Part shown: piece after piece, positions 45,992 to 54,286 of the stretch | Position numbering within the stretch: the stretch's first letter is position 1 | Layout: every line of letters starts with the position of its first letter | Source: Paenibacillus sp. URB8-2 | GTDB taxonomy: Bacteria > Bacillota > Bacilli > Paenibacillales > Paenibacillaceae | NCBI RefSeq assembly: GCF_013393385.1 | Contig: NZ_AP023239.1 | Location: 3,720,001 to 3,784,000, forward strand | Direction of reading: 5' to 3' | DNA length: 64,000 nt | The notes under the pieces: generated by a model | Database searches by the model: none | Told to the model about the DNA's origin: nothing | The model's input: the letters and a program-made list of their open reading frames with translations, nothing else | Made by a program: the position numbers and the translations under genes

Positions 45992-46627
45992 TTACAAGCC
46001 TTTCGATACAAGCATAGGAGTAATCCATCTCATCATAGTCGGAGTGACCCAGGTCTCGAAGGAGGATACGCCGAGAATGAGAAGGGCCATGATAAACGAC
46101 AGCAGCGTATACATGGCAAAAGGACGACCGACGCTGAGCGGATGGCGCGCGACCACTCTGCTGCGGATCATAAGCAGGGAGAACGCGATTGCCGCCGCGC
46201 TGCAAACGAGGAGCACCGGAATTACAACCATATTATGAGGTGCGACCGACACGAGCGCGAACAGCAGGCCGTGCCACGAATATTGGCTTACCAGGCAGCC
46301 GACCGTGAAGCCGATCAGCACCCCCTTAAGGAAATCCAGAATAAGAATGCCGGGAAGCCCGATGACCGACAGGCCAAGAATCCAGATCAGGCCGATCCAT
46401 TTCAGATGAAGCCCGGCGATGCTCCAGAACGATTCCGGCGCCGCGGGCAGCCCGTGCTGATCTACCGTCACGAAGAAATTGCCCAGATAATCAGTGAGCT
46501 CCTGCTGCTGGTCCATCGTCAGCGCGCTGACGATCAGGGCGCCGAAGACGACCCCTACCAAAAATAATACGGCGACAAAAATATAAAGCGGCGTCTGCTC
46601 TTTAATCATATGACGGAAGTTCCGCAT
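45992..46627 (-). CDS. spoIIM: Stage II sporulation protein M
   Basis: 211 residues, five membrane segments. It is a component of the SpoIIDMP complex that degrades septal peptidoglycan and drives engulfment. Recognised by YIFVAVLFLVGVVFGALIV, GVLIGFTVGCLV and SVAPHNMVVIPVLLVCSAAA, plus its position upstream of fur as in B. subtilis. ATG 46627 has GGAGAGGAG upstream. Confidence 0.93.
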   Translation of the reverse strand: MRNFRHMIKEQTPLYIFVAVLFLVGVVFGALIVSALTMDQQQELTDYLGNFFVTVDQHGLPAAPESFWSIAGLHLKWIGLIWILGLSVIGLPGILILDFLKGVLIGFTVGCLVSQYSWHGLLFALVSVAPHNMVVIPVLLVCSAAAIAFSLLMIRSRVVARHPLSVGRPFAMYTLLSFIMALLILGVSSFETWVTPTMMRWITPMLVSKGL

Positions 46628-46682
46628 CGGGACGTTCTCCTCTCCTGGTCACATGATACACCATATGAAGAAACGTCCCGCT

Positions 46683-47972
46683 CTATGACTTGTCCTTGGA
46701 CGGTACGGCGACTCGGCCGTATGTGCCTCCCCCGCCGGCGGTCAGTTCCAGCGTTCCGGAGCGGGCGGCGGCGATCTTTGAAGCCAATTCGGCGCCGACC
46801 ACCGCGGCCAGCTCCTCCTCGCCGGCTTCGTGGAGAATATTCATCTCGGTCCCGAAGGCTTCAAGCAGCAGATTCATCTTCGCCTTGCCCAGGCCCGGGA
46901 TGAATTCCAGCGGAATCTGGTAACGGTACGGCGGGCGGTAACCGGGAACAACCGGCTCCTCCCTGTCCGCGATACTCAGAATCCGGTCCAGCACGCCCTG
47001 AACGAGCTTGGTGCAGCCACAGTACGGACACCGCTGCGAGGTCGCATAAGCTTCGTCGATAATGCTGCCGCATCCGGCGCAGTAGGTGCGGTGGTACTTG
47101 CCCAGCCGGGGATTCAGCCCGTAATTGGCCGTAACCCCTCGGCCTTCGCGGCGTTCCAGCGCGAGCCGCAGCTCCGTAAGCGAAGGAGCGGCAAGCTTCA
47201 TTTCGTTATATTCGCGGCCGATCTTGCCCAGTGAATGCGCGTCGGAATTCGTCAGGAACGTAAACGGATCGAGCTCGGAAATATAGCCGGCCATTTCTGA
47301 ATCCGCGCTTAGGCCGAGCTCCACTCCAGCAATCCGCCGGAGATCGAACAGTTCGGCCATCCGCTCGGTGGCGCAGCCGTAGAGACCCTTATGCGGCGTG
47401 AAAATATGGGCGGGTATCAATATCCCCCCGCGGCCGTATATCTCCTCCTGAAGCTCCATGGACGGGACGTAGATACGCTGGGAGCTCAGGCCCACGTTCT
47501 TCATATGGCGCCCCATCCAGGCGCTGAATTCGCTCATCGTGTTAAGATCGGGCATAAAGGCCAGCACATGGCATTCTTTGCGCCCGGGCTCGCGGATTTC
47601 GATCTCCGACCCGAGTACGATGGCCGTCCCCCGGTACGCAATGCCGCCGCCTTCGACCTCCGTCATCTCGCCTTCATCAAGACAGCGCATAATATCCCGC
47701 TGTACGGAAGGCGAATGGCTGTCGATAATGCCGATTAATCCGATGCCCTTGCGTTCGGCGGCTTCCCGGGCAATCCCTGAAAAGGTCAAATCGCGGCTGC
47801 CGCTGATCTTGACTGCCCGGCCCTCCGACGTTCTGCCGATATGGACATGCAGATCGCAGTAATAGCGGGAAAGCGCCGGTTCCGCGGCCGATTTTTGACT
47901 GCCCGTCAGAGCCGACGGCTCTCCTCCGGCATTCCATCCCGCCTGAGCCGGCTTCTTCCGCTCTAGTTCCAT
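46683..47972 (-). CDS. Endonuclease Q family protein (PHP domain)
   Basis: 429 residues. PHP-type metal nuclease core: CDLHVHIGRTSEG, GIIDSHSP, GSEIEIR, IPAHIFTPH and TNSDAHSLGKIG. Then a zinc ribbon (YCAGCGSIIDEA with CPYCGC) and a C-terminal helix-hairpin-helix region (FIPGLGKAKMNLLLEAFG). This order is that of EndoQ, which nicks DNA 5' of deaminated bases and abasic sites; B. subtilis YqxK is the local counterpart. ATG 47972 overlaps the nudF stop by 10 bp, so the two are co-translated. Confidence 0.9.
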   Translation of the reverse strand: MELERKKPAQAGWNAGGEPSALTGSQKSAAEPALSRYYCDLHVHIGRTSEGRAVKISGSRDLTFSGIAREAAERKGIGLIGIIDSHSPSVQRDIMRCLDEGEMTEVEGGGIAYRGTAIVLGSEIEIREPGRKECHVLAFMPDLNTMSEFSAWMGRHMKNVGLSSQRIYVPSMELQEEIYGRGGILIPAHIFTPHKGLYGCATERMAELFDLRRIAGVELGLSADSEMAGYISELDPFTFLTNSDAHSLGKIGREYNEMKLAAPSLTELRLALERREGRGVTANYGLNPRLGKYHRTYCAGCGSIIDEAYATSQRCPYCGCTKLVQGVLDRILSIADREEPVVPGYRPPYRYQIPLEFIPGLGKAKMNLLLEAFGTEMNILHEAGEEELAAVVGAELASKIAAARSGTLELTAGGGGTYGRVAVPSKDKS

Positions 47973-48553
47973 TTCCCGGTCAGCGTGTGCAAATGCCAGG
48001 CATAAACCGCCATTATGGTCTTCGCATCGGCGATCCGCCCATCGGCAATATATTCGTACGCTTCCTCCAGCGTCAGCTCCGACACGACCAGGAATTCATC
48101 CTCGTCCAGCGACATTTCTCCGCTCTGCGCATTCTCCGTCACATACAGATGAATAATCTCGTCGGCAAAGCCAGGAGAGGTATAGAACGATTTAAGCAGG
48201 AACAGATCGCCGCTGTGAAATCCCGTCTCTTCATGCAGTTCTCGTCCGGCGGCTTCCAGCGGGTCTTCGCCGGGGTCCAGCTTGCCTGCCGGAATCTCCA
48301 CTTCGGTTCGACCCATCGGCTGGCGGAATTGTTCGACAACGAGCATCTTTCCCTTATTCAGGGCCAGGACAGCGACCGCACCCGGATGCTTGACCACTTC
48401 CCGGGTTGCGGTGTTGCCGTCCGGCAGGGTCACCGTGTCCACCTGCAGCGTTATTACTCTGCCTTCAAAAATAGGCTGGGTAGATACCGTAGTCTCGTCC
48501 AGCGCCGGATTGGCCGGCCATTCTTTTTCTACTCTTGTTCCTTGATTTTCCAT
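47963..48553 (-). CDS. nudF: ADP-ribose pyrophosphatase NudF
   Basis: 196 residues. Nudix box GKLDPGEDPLEAAGRELHEETGF. The substrate-binding lead-in VLALNKGKMLVVEQFRQPMG and the following FYTSPGFADEIIHLYVTE fit the ADP-ribose hydrolase group. It hydrolyses ADP-ribose to AMP and ribose-5-phosphate. In B. subtilis nudF also lies near mciZ and spoIIM. GGAG precedes ATG 48553. Confidence 0.94.
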   Translation of the reverse strand: MENQGTRVEKEWPANPALDETTVSTQPIFEGRVITLQVDTVTLPDGNTATREVVKHPGAVAVLALNKGKMLVVEQFRQPMGRTEVEIPAGKLDPGEDPLEAAGRELHEETGFHSGDLFLLKSFYTSPGFADEIIHLYVTENAQSGEMSLDEDEFLVVSELTLEEAYEYIADGRIADAKTIMAVYAWHLHTLTGKWN

Positions 48554-48628
48554 ATTTTCAGGTCTCCTTTATCTCTGGTCTGCATACGGTGTATTATAGC
48601 AAACTTCAAGAGAAAGAAGGAAACCGTC

Positions 48629-48835
48629 ATGAATAACAGGGTAGGCCGTACTCGCCGTACCGGCTTGTTTCTCTCCGGAAAGCCGGATCAAATCCGAAAG
48701 CAGCTGCTCGCCTTCCAGCAACGGTTTGGGCCGGATATGCCGCTGGCGTATGTGTTGTCGCTGCACAGCCGGGAATATCTCAAACCCTGCTCTGAGAACC
48801 GTACGCAGCCGGGCGTGGCGCTGCACGCCATATAA
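48629..48835 (+). CDS. mciZ: Z-ring formation inhibitor MciZ (extended)
   Basis: 68 residues; ATG 48629 with AAGGA seven bases upstream. The segment RTGLFLSGKPDQIRKQLLAF followed by QQRFGPDMPLAYVLS aligns by eye with B. subtilis MciZ (KGVVLVGKAWEIRAKLKEY and onward), and the gene is divergent from nudF just as mciZ is next to nudF in B. subtilis. MciZ caps FtsZ filaments in the sporulating mother cell. The B. subtilis peptide is 40 residues; here about 25 extra C-terminal residues are present. Assignment rests on weak similarity plus synteny. Confidence 0.7.
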   Translation: MNNRVGRTRRTGLFLSGKPDQIRKQLLAFQQRFGPDMPLAYVLSLHSREYLKPCSENRTQPGVALHAI

Positions 48836-48993
48836 CCAAACCGCCCTCGGGCTGATCCGCCGCATCCGACGAGCCGATCCGTAATCACAGGTCCGGCAGC
48901 CGGCCTTCCCTCGTGATTTTCCCTTCTTGCTGAAAACATAAGAAGAAACGGCTTCGCCGTCCTCTGGAAGAGGAAGGCATCCGTTTCTCGTAA

Positions 48994-49088
48994 AAATATC
49001 AGGTTAAGGATAAGCGCGAAGCTTATACTTTCTGATATTTCGAAAAAAGCTGCTCTATATACCGGGATTCCGGTCCATAGAGCAGCTT
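48994..49088 (-). terminator. Tandem terminators after the M20 peptidase gene
   Basis: First hairpin met by minus-strand transcription: AAGCTGCTCTAT / ATAGAGCAGCTT (49047-49088) with a TTTTTT tail. Second: AAATATCAG / CTGATATTT with inner ATAAGC/GCTTAT (48994-49040) and a T5 tail. They fill most of the gap 48836-49154. Confidence 0.8.
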
Positions 49089-49154
49089 CTCGCTGCATTG
49101 CGGCCGCTAACGGCTCTATTCTTTACAAGAGTTGGCCGGGCCGCTGCTTTGCCT

Positions 49155-50285
49155 CTATTTTTTGACGCTTTCTTTAACAATCGCCACGACCAGTTCGGAC
49201 GCCTTAACGATATCCTCGGCCTTGATCCGTTCTTTGGTCGTATGGATATTCTCGTATCCAACCGCCAGATTCAGCGTCGGCACCTTCAGCCCGTTAAATA
49301 CATTGGCGTCGCTTCCGCCGCCCGATGGAAAACTTCTCGGGGTCAAGCCGATCGACGAGATGGCCCGCTCAGCCAGCTGAACAATGGGATCATGCTCGTT
49401 GAAGCTGAACGCCGGGTAAATGATCTCGCTTCTGAATTCGCATTCCGCGCCGTACTCGCGCACCGTCGTTTCCAGCGCTTCGCGCATCTGGGCCAGCTGC
49501 AGATCGACCTTTTCCTGGACAATGCTCCGCGCTTCGGCGTCCAGCTGCACATGATCGCAGACGACATTCGTCGGGCCGCCGCCCGCAAACCTGCCGATAT
49601 TGGCAGTCGTCTCACTGTCGATGCGCCCGAGCTTCATGGCGGCAATCGCCTTGCCGGCCACCTGGATAGCGCTGATGCCGTCTTCGGGATTGACGCCGGC
49701 GTGGGCCGATTTGCCGAAAATCTGCATCTGAATCTTCGCCTGCGTCGGAGCGGCTACCGCGATGGCGCCGATTTCGCCGTTGGAATCAAGCGCAAAGCCG
49801 AAATCCGCGTCTAAATATTTCGGGTCCAGCGAACGGGATCCGACCAGCCCGGACTCCTCGCCCGCCGTGATCACGAACTGAATTTGTCCATGCGGAATAT
49901 TTTGTTCCTTGATTACCCGAATGCCTTCAAAGAGCGCGGCCAGACCCGCTTTGTCATCCGCCCCGAGGATGGTCGTGCCGTCGCTCGTAATCCAGCCGTC
50001 TTCGCCGAGCGTCGGTTTAATTCCCTGGCCTGGAACGACCGTATCCATATGGCAGGTGAACAGCAGCTTGGGATCGTCCTCCGCTGCATTCTCCGCAGGC
50101 CATGTCACAATCAGATTGCCCGCACCGTGCCCGGTTCTTTCCTGTGAATCATCTTCTACGGCTTCCAGTCCAAGCTCCTTGAATTTGGCGATCAGGTGAT
50201 CGGCGATGTTCCGTTCATTTTTCGTCTCGCTGTCGATCTGGACAAGCTCCATAAACTCCTGAATCAATCGGTCTTGTACTACCAC
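49155..50285 (-). CDS. M20 family metallopeptidase (peptidase T-like)
   Basis: 376 residues. Di-zinc sites: TCHMDTVVPGQG, LGADDKAGLAAL and TAGEESGLVGSRSL. The dimerisation domain lies about residues 180-290. Near the C-terminus FPSGGGSDANVFN supplies the last histidine-equivalent region. It resembles B. subtilis YqjE, a tripeptidase-like M20 enzyme of the cytoplasm. The start is GTG 50285 with GAGGGAA five bases upstream. Transcribed alone, ending in tandem terminators. Confidence 0.9.
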   Translation of the reverse strand: MVVQDRLIQEFMELVQIDSETKNERNIADHLIAKFKELGLEAVEDDSQERTGHGAGNLIVTWPAENAAEDDPKLLFTCHMDTVVPGQGIKPTLGEDGWITSDGTTILGADDKAGLAALFEGIRVIKEQNIPHGQIQFVITAGEESGLVGSRSLDPKYLDADFGFALDSNGEIGAIAVAAPTQAKIQMQIFGKSAHAGVNPEDGISAIQVAGKAIAAMKLGRIDSETTANIGRFAGGGPTNVVCDHVQLDAEARSIVQEKVDLQLAQMREALETTVREYGAECEFRSEIIYPAFSFNEHDPIVQLAERAISSIGLTPRSFPSGGGSDANVFNGLKVPTLNLAVGYENIHTTKERIKAEDIVKASELVVAIVKESVKK

Positions 50286-50349
50286 CGGACTTCCCTCGCT
50301 TTCAAGTATACGTTACAATGGGATTAAACTAATTTCAAAGGAGTCACTC

Positions 50350-50451
50350 ATGCAACGTCAAAAATGGTTCCGCATCTTTATTTATGTCATGCTGCTGGCA
50401 ATGGTCGCCTCCACGCTTATGGTAGTCATCGAGCCTTTCCTCGCCGGATGA
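50350..50451 (+). CDS. prli42: Stressosome-associated miniprotein Prli42
   Basis: 33 residues: MQRQKWFRIFIYVMLLAMVA followed by STLMVVIEPFLAG. It matches the Prli42 pattern: a short basic N-terminus, K-W-x-R-I and a single membrane helix with ML-x-A-M-x-x-ST. In Listeria, Prli42 tethers the stressosome to the membrane for sensing oxidative stress. AAAGGAG is six bases before the ATG and a strong terminator follows 27 bp after the stop, showing that this tiny frame is a real gene. Confidence 0.88.
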   Translation: MQRQKWFRIFIYVMLLAMVASTLMVVIEPFLAG

Positions 50452-50477
50452 CTTATACGGCTACTCCTGCTTATTCC

Positions 50478-50507
50478 AGCGGTCCGGATATCCGGGCCGC
50501 TGTTTTT
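50478..50507 (+). terminator. Terminator after prli42
   Basis: AGCGGTCCGG / CCGGGCCGCT stem with loop ATAT, followed by GTTTTTG. Confidence 0.8.
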
Positions 50508-50521
50508 GCGCTGCTCTTCGT

Positions 50522-51241
50522 TTATTTGTCAGCCTGAGCCTCCGCCCAGTCCGATTCGATTTTGCCATAAGGGAAAATGTTCAGAAAATGGGGAATGAGC
50601 GCCGCGGCGACCTCTTCGACATCAAACCGGCGGCCTGTGCACTCTTCCAGCGAGGTAACCCCGTACTGGGAAATGCCGCAGGGAATGATTCCCCGGAAGC
50701 CTTCCTCCCCGATGCCCTCCCGGATATTAAAAGCAAAGCCGTGGCTGGTCACAAAACCTTTGCCTGCACGGCTTCTGTTGAATTTGACTCCGATGGCGCA
50801 TATTTTCACGTCGCCTACCCAAACTCCCGTATACTCCGGCTTTCTCCCGCCCTCAATCCCGAAGGTAGCAAGGTAATCGATGATTACCTGTTCCAGCGAC
50901 CGCAGATAACCGTGAAGATCTACTCGGCCCTGCTCGCCGATCCGCAGCAGCGGATAACCGACAAGCTGGCCCGGTCCATGATATGTAATGTCCCCTCCGC
51001 GGTCGATTTCAAACACCGAAATCCCTTCCTCCCGAAGCTGCTCGGCATTAAGAAGAAGGTGCTCGGGGTGATTTTGCGATCCGATCGTATAGGTTGGCGG
51101 GTGCTGCAAAAAGATCAGCCGTTCCGGACACTCGCCGGCGTCGATGGAGCGAACGGACTCTTTTTGCAGATCCCAGGCCCGGCCGTATTCGATCATGGGA
51201 AAATAGGATATTTCCAGCTTTCGAGGTTCTGTGCTGTTCAT
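50522..51241 (-). CDS. lipB: Octanoyltransferase LipB
   Basis: 239 residues. It moves octanoate from acyl carrier protein to lipoyl domains, the first step of lipoate synthesis. Signature RGGDITYHGPGQLVGYPLL; the catalytic lysine in KICAIGVKFNR and catalytic cysteine in GIIPCGISQYGVTSL are both present, which separates it from LipM/LplA-type enzymes. It lies next to the lipoate-dependent branched-chain dehydrogenase genes. GGGAGA precedes ATG 51241. Confidence 0.95.
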   Translation of the reverse strand: MNSTEPRKLEISYFPMIEYGRAWDLQKESVRSIDAGECPERLIFLQHPPTYTIGSQNHPEHLLLNAEQLREEGISVFEIDRGGDITYHGPGQLVGYPLLRIGEQGRVDLHGYLRSLEQVIIDYLATFGIEGGRKPEYTGVWVGDVKICAIGVKFNRSRAGKGFVTSHGFAFNIREGIGEEGFRGIIPCGISQYGVTSLEECTGRRFDVEEVAAALIPHFLNIFPYGKIESDWAEAQADK

Positions 51242-51355
51242 GCTTAAACATCTCCCTTCCCGCGATGTTCACGGAGCCAGTAACAAAAGGGGCATTTCCA
51301 TATGTCCGGGCGGTCTGTATGATTCCCCACCCGGACTTGCCGGTGTCAACTGCGT

Positions 51356-52808
51356 TTAATAGACGTTCGTATCCAGGCTATAGCCTTCGATGTTGTCCTT
51401 CACCCGCTGCAGGAATCGGCCGCAGATGACGCCGTCAAGAATCCGGTGGTCCAGCGATAGGCATATATTGGCCATGGAACGGACGGCGATCATATCGTTG
51501 ATGACGACAGGCTTTTTCACAATCGATTCAAAGGTTAAAATGGCCGCCTGCGGATAATTGATGATCGGATAAGACAGAATCGAGCCGAATGAGCCGGTAT
51601 TGTTAACGGTAAAGGTTCCGCCCTGCATATCCTCAACGCGCAGCTTGCCCTCGCGTGTCTTCATCGCCAGTTCTTCGATTTCGCGGGCAAGACCCGCCAC
51701 GTTCTTCTGATCCGCTTTCTTGATGACCGGGGTCCAGACCGAATCCTCGGTGCCGACCGCCAGTGAAATATTGATGTCCCGCTTGACGATGATTTTGTCA
51801 ACCGCCCAAACGGAATTCATGATCGGGTAATCTTTAATCGCGCTGACGACGGCTTTCATCAAGAAAGCGAGATAGGTCAGATTGATCCCTTCCCGGCGCT
51901 TGAATTCGTCCTTCAGCTTGTTGCGAAGCAGCACGAGATTCGTCACATCCACCTCGATCATTGTCCAGGCATGCGGAATTTCCGAAACGCTCTGGCGCAT
52001 CCGCGAAGCGATCGTATTGCGGATCGGCGTCACGTCGATCAGATATTCGGATCGGCCGCTCTCGACCTCAATTTCGGGGATGCGCGGCGACTGAGACAGA
52101 TGCAGCCCGGAATGCCGGACGGGCGGCAGCGTCTCCTGCGGCGCAGGTGCAGGCGCTCCCGCTTGCGGCGCGATGGACACCGCGCCTTGCGGCTGCGCCG
52201 CTGCGCCGGCCGCCGGATGCGGCGCGGGGCTGCTCTGCGGCGCAGGCGCAGCCGCAGGGCCGTTCGCAAGGAACGCCAGCACGTCCTTGCGCGTGACACG
52301 TCCGCCTAGGCCGGTGCCCGGCACGGCGGACAGATCAATCAATGCTGTGCTGCGCCGCGAGGCTCTGCACAGCGGGGAATAACGCGCCCGCATCGGCGCG
52401 TCCGGGTCGTACGCGGCATGGGCTGCGCCCGATGCCGCATGTTGGACCGCCGCCGGTACTGCGGCGGCGGAAACCGCGCTGCGGCGCTGCGGCGCGCGCG
52501 GGAGCGGCGGCTTCGGGGGCCGCCGAAGCCGGGGCCGGGGCCGGAGCCGCCGGAGCGGGCACGGCGATCCGGCAGATTACTTCGCCGACCGCGACCGTCT
52601 GCCCTTCCTCCGCCAGAATGTCGCCCATAACTCCGTCCACGGTGGACGGCAGCTCGGCGTTAACTTTATCTGTAATCACTTCGCAGAGCGGCTCATACTG
52701 TTCCACCGGGTCGCCCGGCTTCTTCAGCCATTTGCCGATCGTTGCCGATACAAGCGACTCCGCGAGTTGCGGCATCGTCACGTCCGTCAACTGCTTGTTG
52801 TCGGTCAT
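51356..52808 (-). pseudogene. bkdB: Branched-chain 2-oxo acid dehydrogenase E2 (dihydrolipoyl acyltransferase), three indels in the linker
   Basis: ATG 52808 opens a lipoyl domain (PLCEVITDKVNAELPSTVDG, lipoylated lysine in DKV). The catalytic domain occupies the frame ending at 51356 (IEVDVTNLVLLRNKLKDEF, then SLDHRILDGVICGRFL with catalytic H-x-x-x-D-G). Between them the expected linker and subunit-binding domain (MRARYSP, AVQSLAAQHSID, LSAVPGTGLGGRVTRKDVL) is spread over alternating frames. This implies about +1 in a GC repeat near 52495, -1 near 52372 and a 4-bp duplication (ATTGATTG) near 52340. As read, the two halves are the frames 52335-52808 and 51356-52393. Either real inactivation or sequence error. 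Confidence 0.85.
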
Positions 52809-52897
52809 ACTTTCACTCCTTAAACGTCCTGCTCACGCAAGACCGTGTCTTCATTACTTGCACTTTGTAAACATCTTGAACCTTGTTCCCAAACGTC

Positions 52898-52916
52898 AGC
52901 GGGAATTTCTCCCGCT
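52898..52916. repeat. Perfect short hairpin in the bkdB-bkdAB gap
   Basis: AGCGGGA-ATTTC-TCCCGCT, part of a repeat-rich stretch between 52809 and 53078. Confidence 0.6.
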
Positions 52917-52953
52917 AATTCTATGGATTTGAGCGTTTCTCATCACATTAGAT

Positions 52954-53077
52954 GGAAAAACTCCAGTTCATTCACTAATAAATCATCACTTTTGGCCGGA
53001 TAGGCTAAATAAGCGGGAACAATTCCAGTTAATCGGCTAATTTGTTCACGAAAGTTCGAATTAGCTGGAGTTTTCCC
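52954..53077. repeat. Intergenic repeat with inverted ends
   Basis: GGAAAAACTCCAGTTCATTC at the left and its near reverse complement (GAATTAGCTGGAGTTTTCC) at the right enclose about 85 bp, including AAGCGGGAACAATTCC. A Paenibacillus-type dispersed intergenic element is likely; no coding frame. Confidence 0.5.
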
Positions 53078-53078
53078 C

Positions 53079-53279
53079 TTAAAAGGGGTCGCCCATCGGA
53101 GCAGCTCTTACGACTAGATCTTCCACTGATGCGCGTCCAGTCAGCAATGCGCCTTGGCACTCCAACCGGTAGATCCGTCCTAACGCTTCTATGCCTTGGG
53201 CCTTCTCACCGGTCGTCAACCGGCCATCCTGCCGGGCAGCCGTCGGCTGCTTTACGCTTCGCAACCTCTTTCGGCTCAT
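53079..53279 (-). CDS. Uncertain 66-residue frame in the bkd gap
   Basis: MSRKRLRSVKQPTAARQDGR and ending in VEDLVVRAAPMGDPF. It is basic, with no recognisable domain and a poor Shine-Dalgarno, starting 18 bp after the bkdAB stop. The segment is GC-richer than the adjoining repeat. It could be a decayed mobile-element tail rather than a gene. Confidence 0.2.
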   Translation of the reverse strand: MSRKRLRSVKQPTAARQDGRLTTGEKAQGIEALGRIYRLECQGALLTGRASVEDLVVRAAPMGDPF

Positions 53280-53296
53280 TAATTGCCCTTAAGCCC

Positions 53297-54283
53297 CTAG
53301 TACTGCGCCAGGCGCAGCATTTCCGCTTTCAGCTTATCCTTGCTAAGCATGAAAAATTTCTCCATCGGCGGGCTGATCGGCATCGCCGGAACATCCGGCC
53401 CGCACAGGCGGAAGATCGGCGCGTCCAGCTCGAACAGGCACTCCTCGGCGATAATCGCCGCAACCTCGGCGCCGACGCCGCCCGTTTTGTTGTCCTCGTG
53501 CACGATCAGCACCTTGCCGGTCCGCCGCACGGCTGCCGTGATTGCCTCACGGTCCAGCGGCTGCAGAGTGCGCAAATCGAGAATATGCGCCGTAATGCCC
53601 TGTTCGCGTTCCAGTTCCTCCGCCGCCTGCATCGCAAAATGTAGCGGCAGGCTGTACCCGATCACCGTGATGTCATCGCCCTCGCGCAGCAGATTCGCTT
53701 CGCCGATGGGAATGGTGTAGTCGCTCTCCGGAACGTCTTCCTTGATCAGCTTGTAGCATTTCTTGTTCTCGAAGAACAGAACCGGATCGGGATCGCGGAC
53801 GGCGGCCTTCAGCAGCCCTTTCGCGTCGTAGGCCGAGTATGGGGCCACGATCTTCAGGCCGGGTGTTCCGAAGAAGATTGATTCCGGACACTGAGAATGA
53901 TACAGTCCACCGAAAATACCGCCGCCGATCGGCGCACGGATCACGACCGGACAGCTCCAGTCGTTATTGGAGCGGTAGCGGATTTTGGCCGCTTCGCTGA
54001 TGATCTGATTGGTTGCCGGAAGCATGAAATCAGAGTACTGCATTTCCGCGATCGGCTTCATGCCGTACATCGCGGCCCCGATCGCCACGCCGGCAATCGC
54101 AGATTCGGCAAGCGGCGTATCCAGCACGCGCTCCTGGCCGAACTGCTCCTGCAGTCCCTTCGTCGTGGTGAACACGCCGCCTTTGACGCCGACATCCTCG
54201 CCGAGAACGAAGACAGAGTCGTCGCGCTCCATTTCTTCCTTCATCGCCAGCCGGATGGCATCGATATATTCCATCATCGCCAT
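53297..54283 (-). CDS. bkdAB: Branched-chain 2-oxo acid dehydrogenase E1 beta subunit
   Basis: 328 residues. MEYIDAIRLAMKEEMERDD, FVLGEDVGVKGGVFTTT, TPLAESAIAGVAIGAAMYG and VIRAPIGGGIFGGLYHSQ; the C-terminal transketolase domain contains TGKVLIVHEDNKTGGVGAE. With E1 alpha it decarboxylates 2-oxoisovalerate, 2-oxoisocaproate and 2-oxo-methylvalerate. ATG 54283 is four bases after the E1 alpha stop, so the subunits are co-translated. Confidence 0.95.
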   Translation of the reverse strand: MAMMEYIDAIRLAMKEEMERDDSVFVLGEDVGVKGGVFTTTKGLQEQFGQERVLDTPLAESAIAGVAIGAAMYGMKPIAEMQYSDFMLPATNQIISEAAKIRYRSNNDWSCPVVIRAPIGGGIFGGLYHSQCPESIFFGTPGLKIVAPYSAYDAKGLLKAAVRDPDPVLFFENKKCYKLIKEDVPESDYTIPIGEANLLREGDDITVIGYSLPLHFAMQAAEELEREQGITAHILDLRTLQPLDREAITAAVRRTGKVLIVHEDNKTGGVGAEVAAIIAEECLFELDAPIFRLCGPDVPAMPISPPMEKFFMLSKDKLKAEMLRLAQY

Positions 54284-54286
54284 GAG

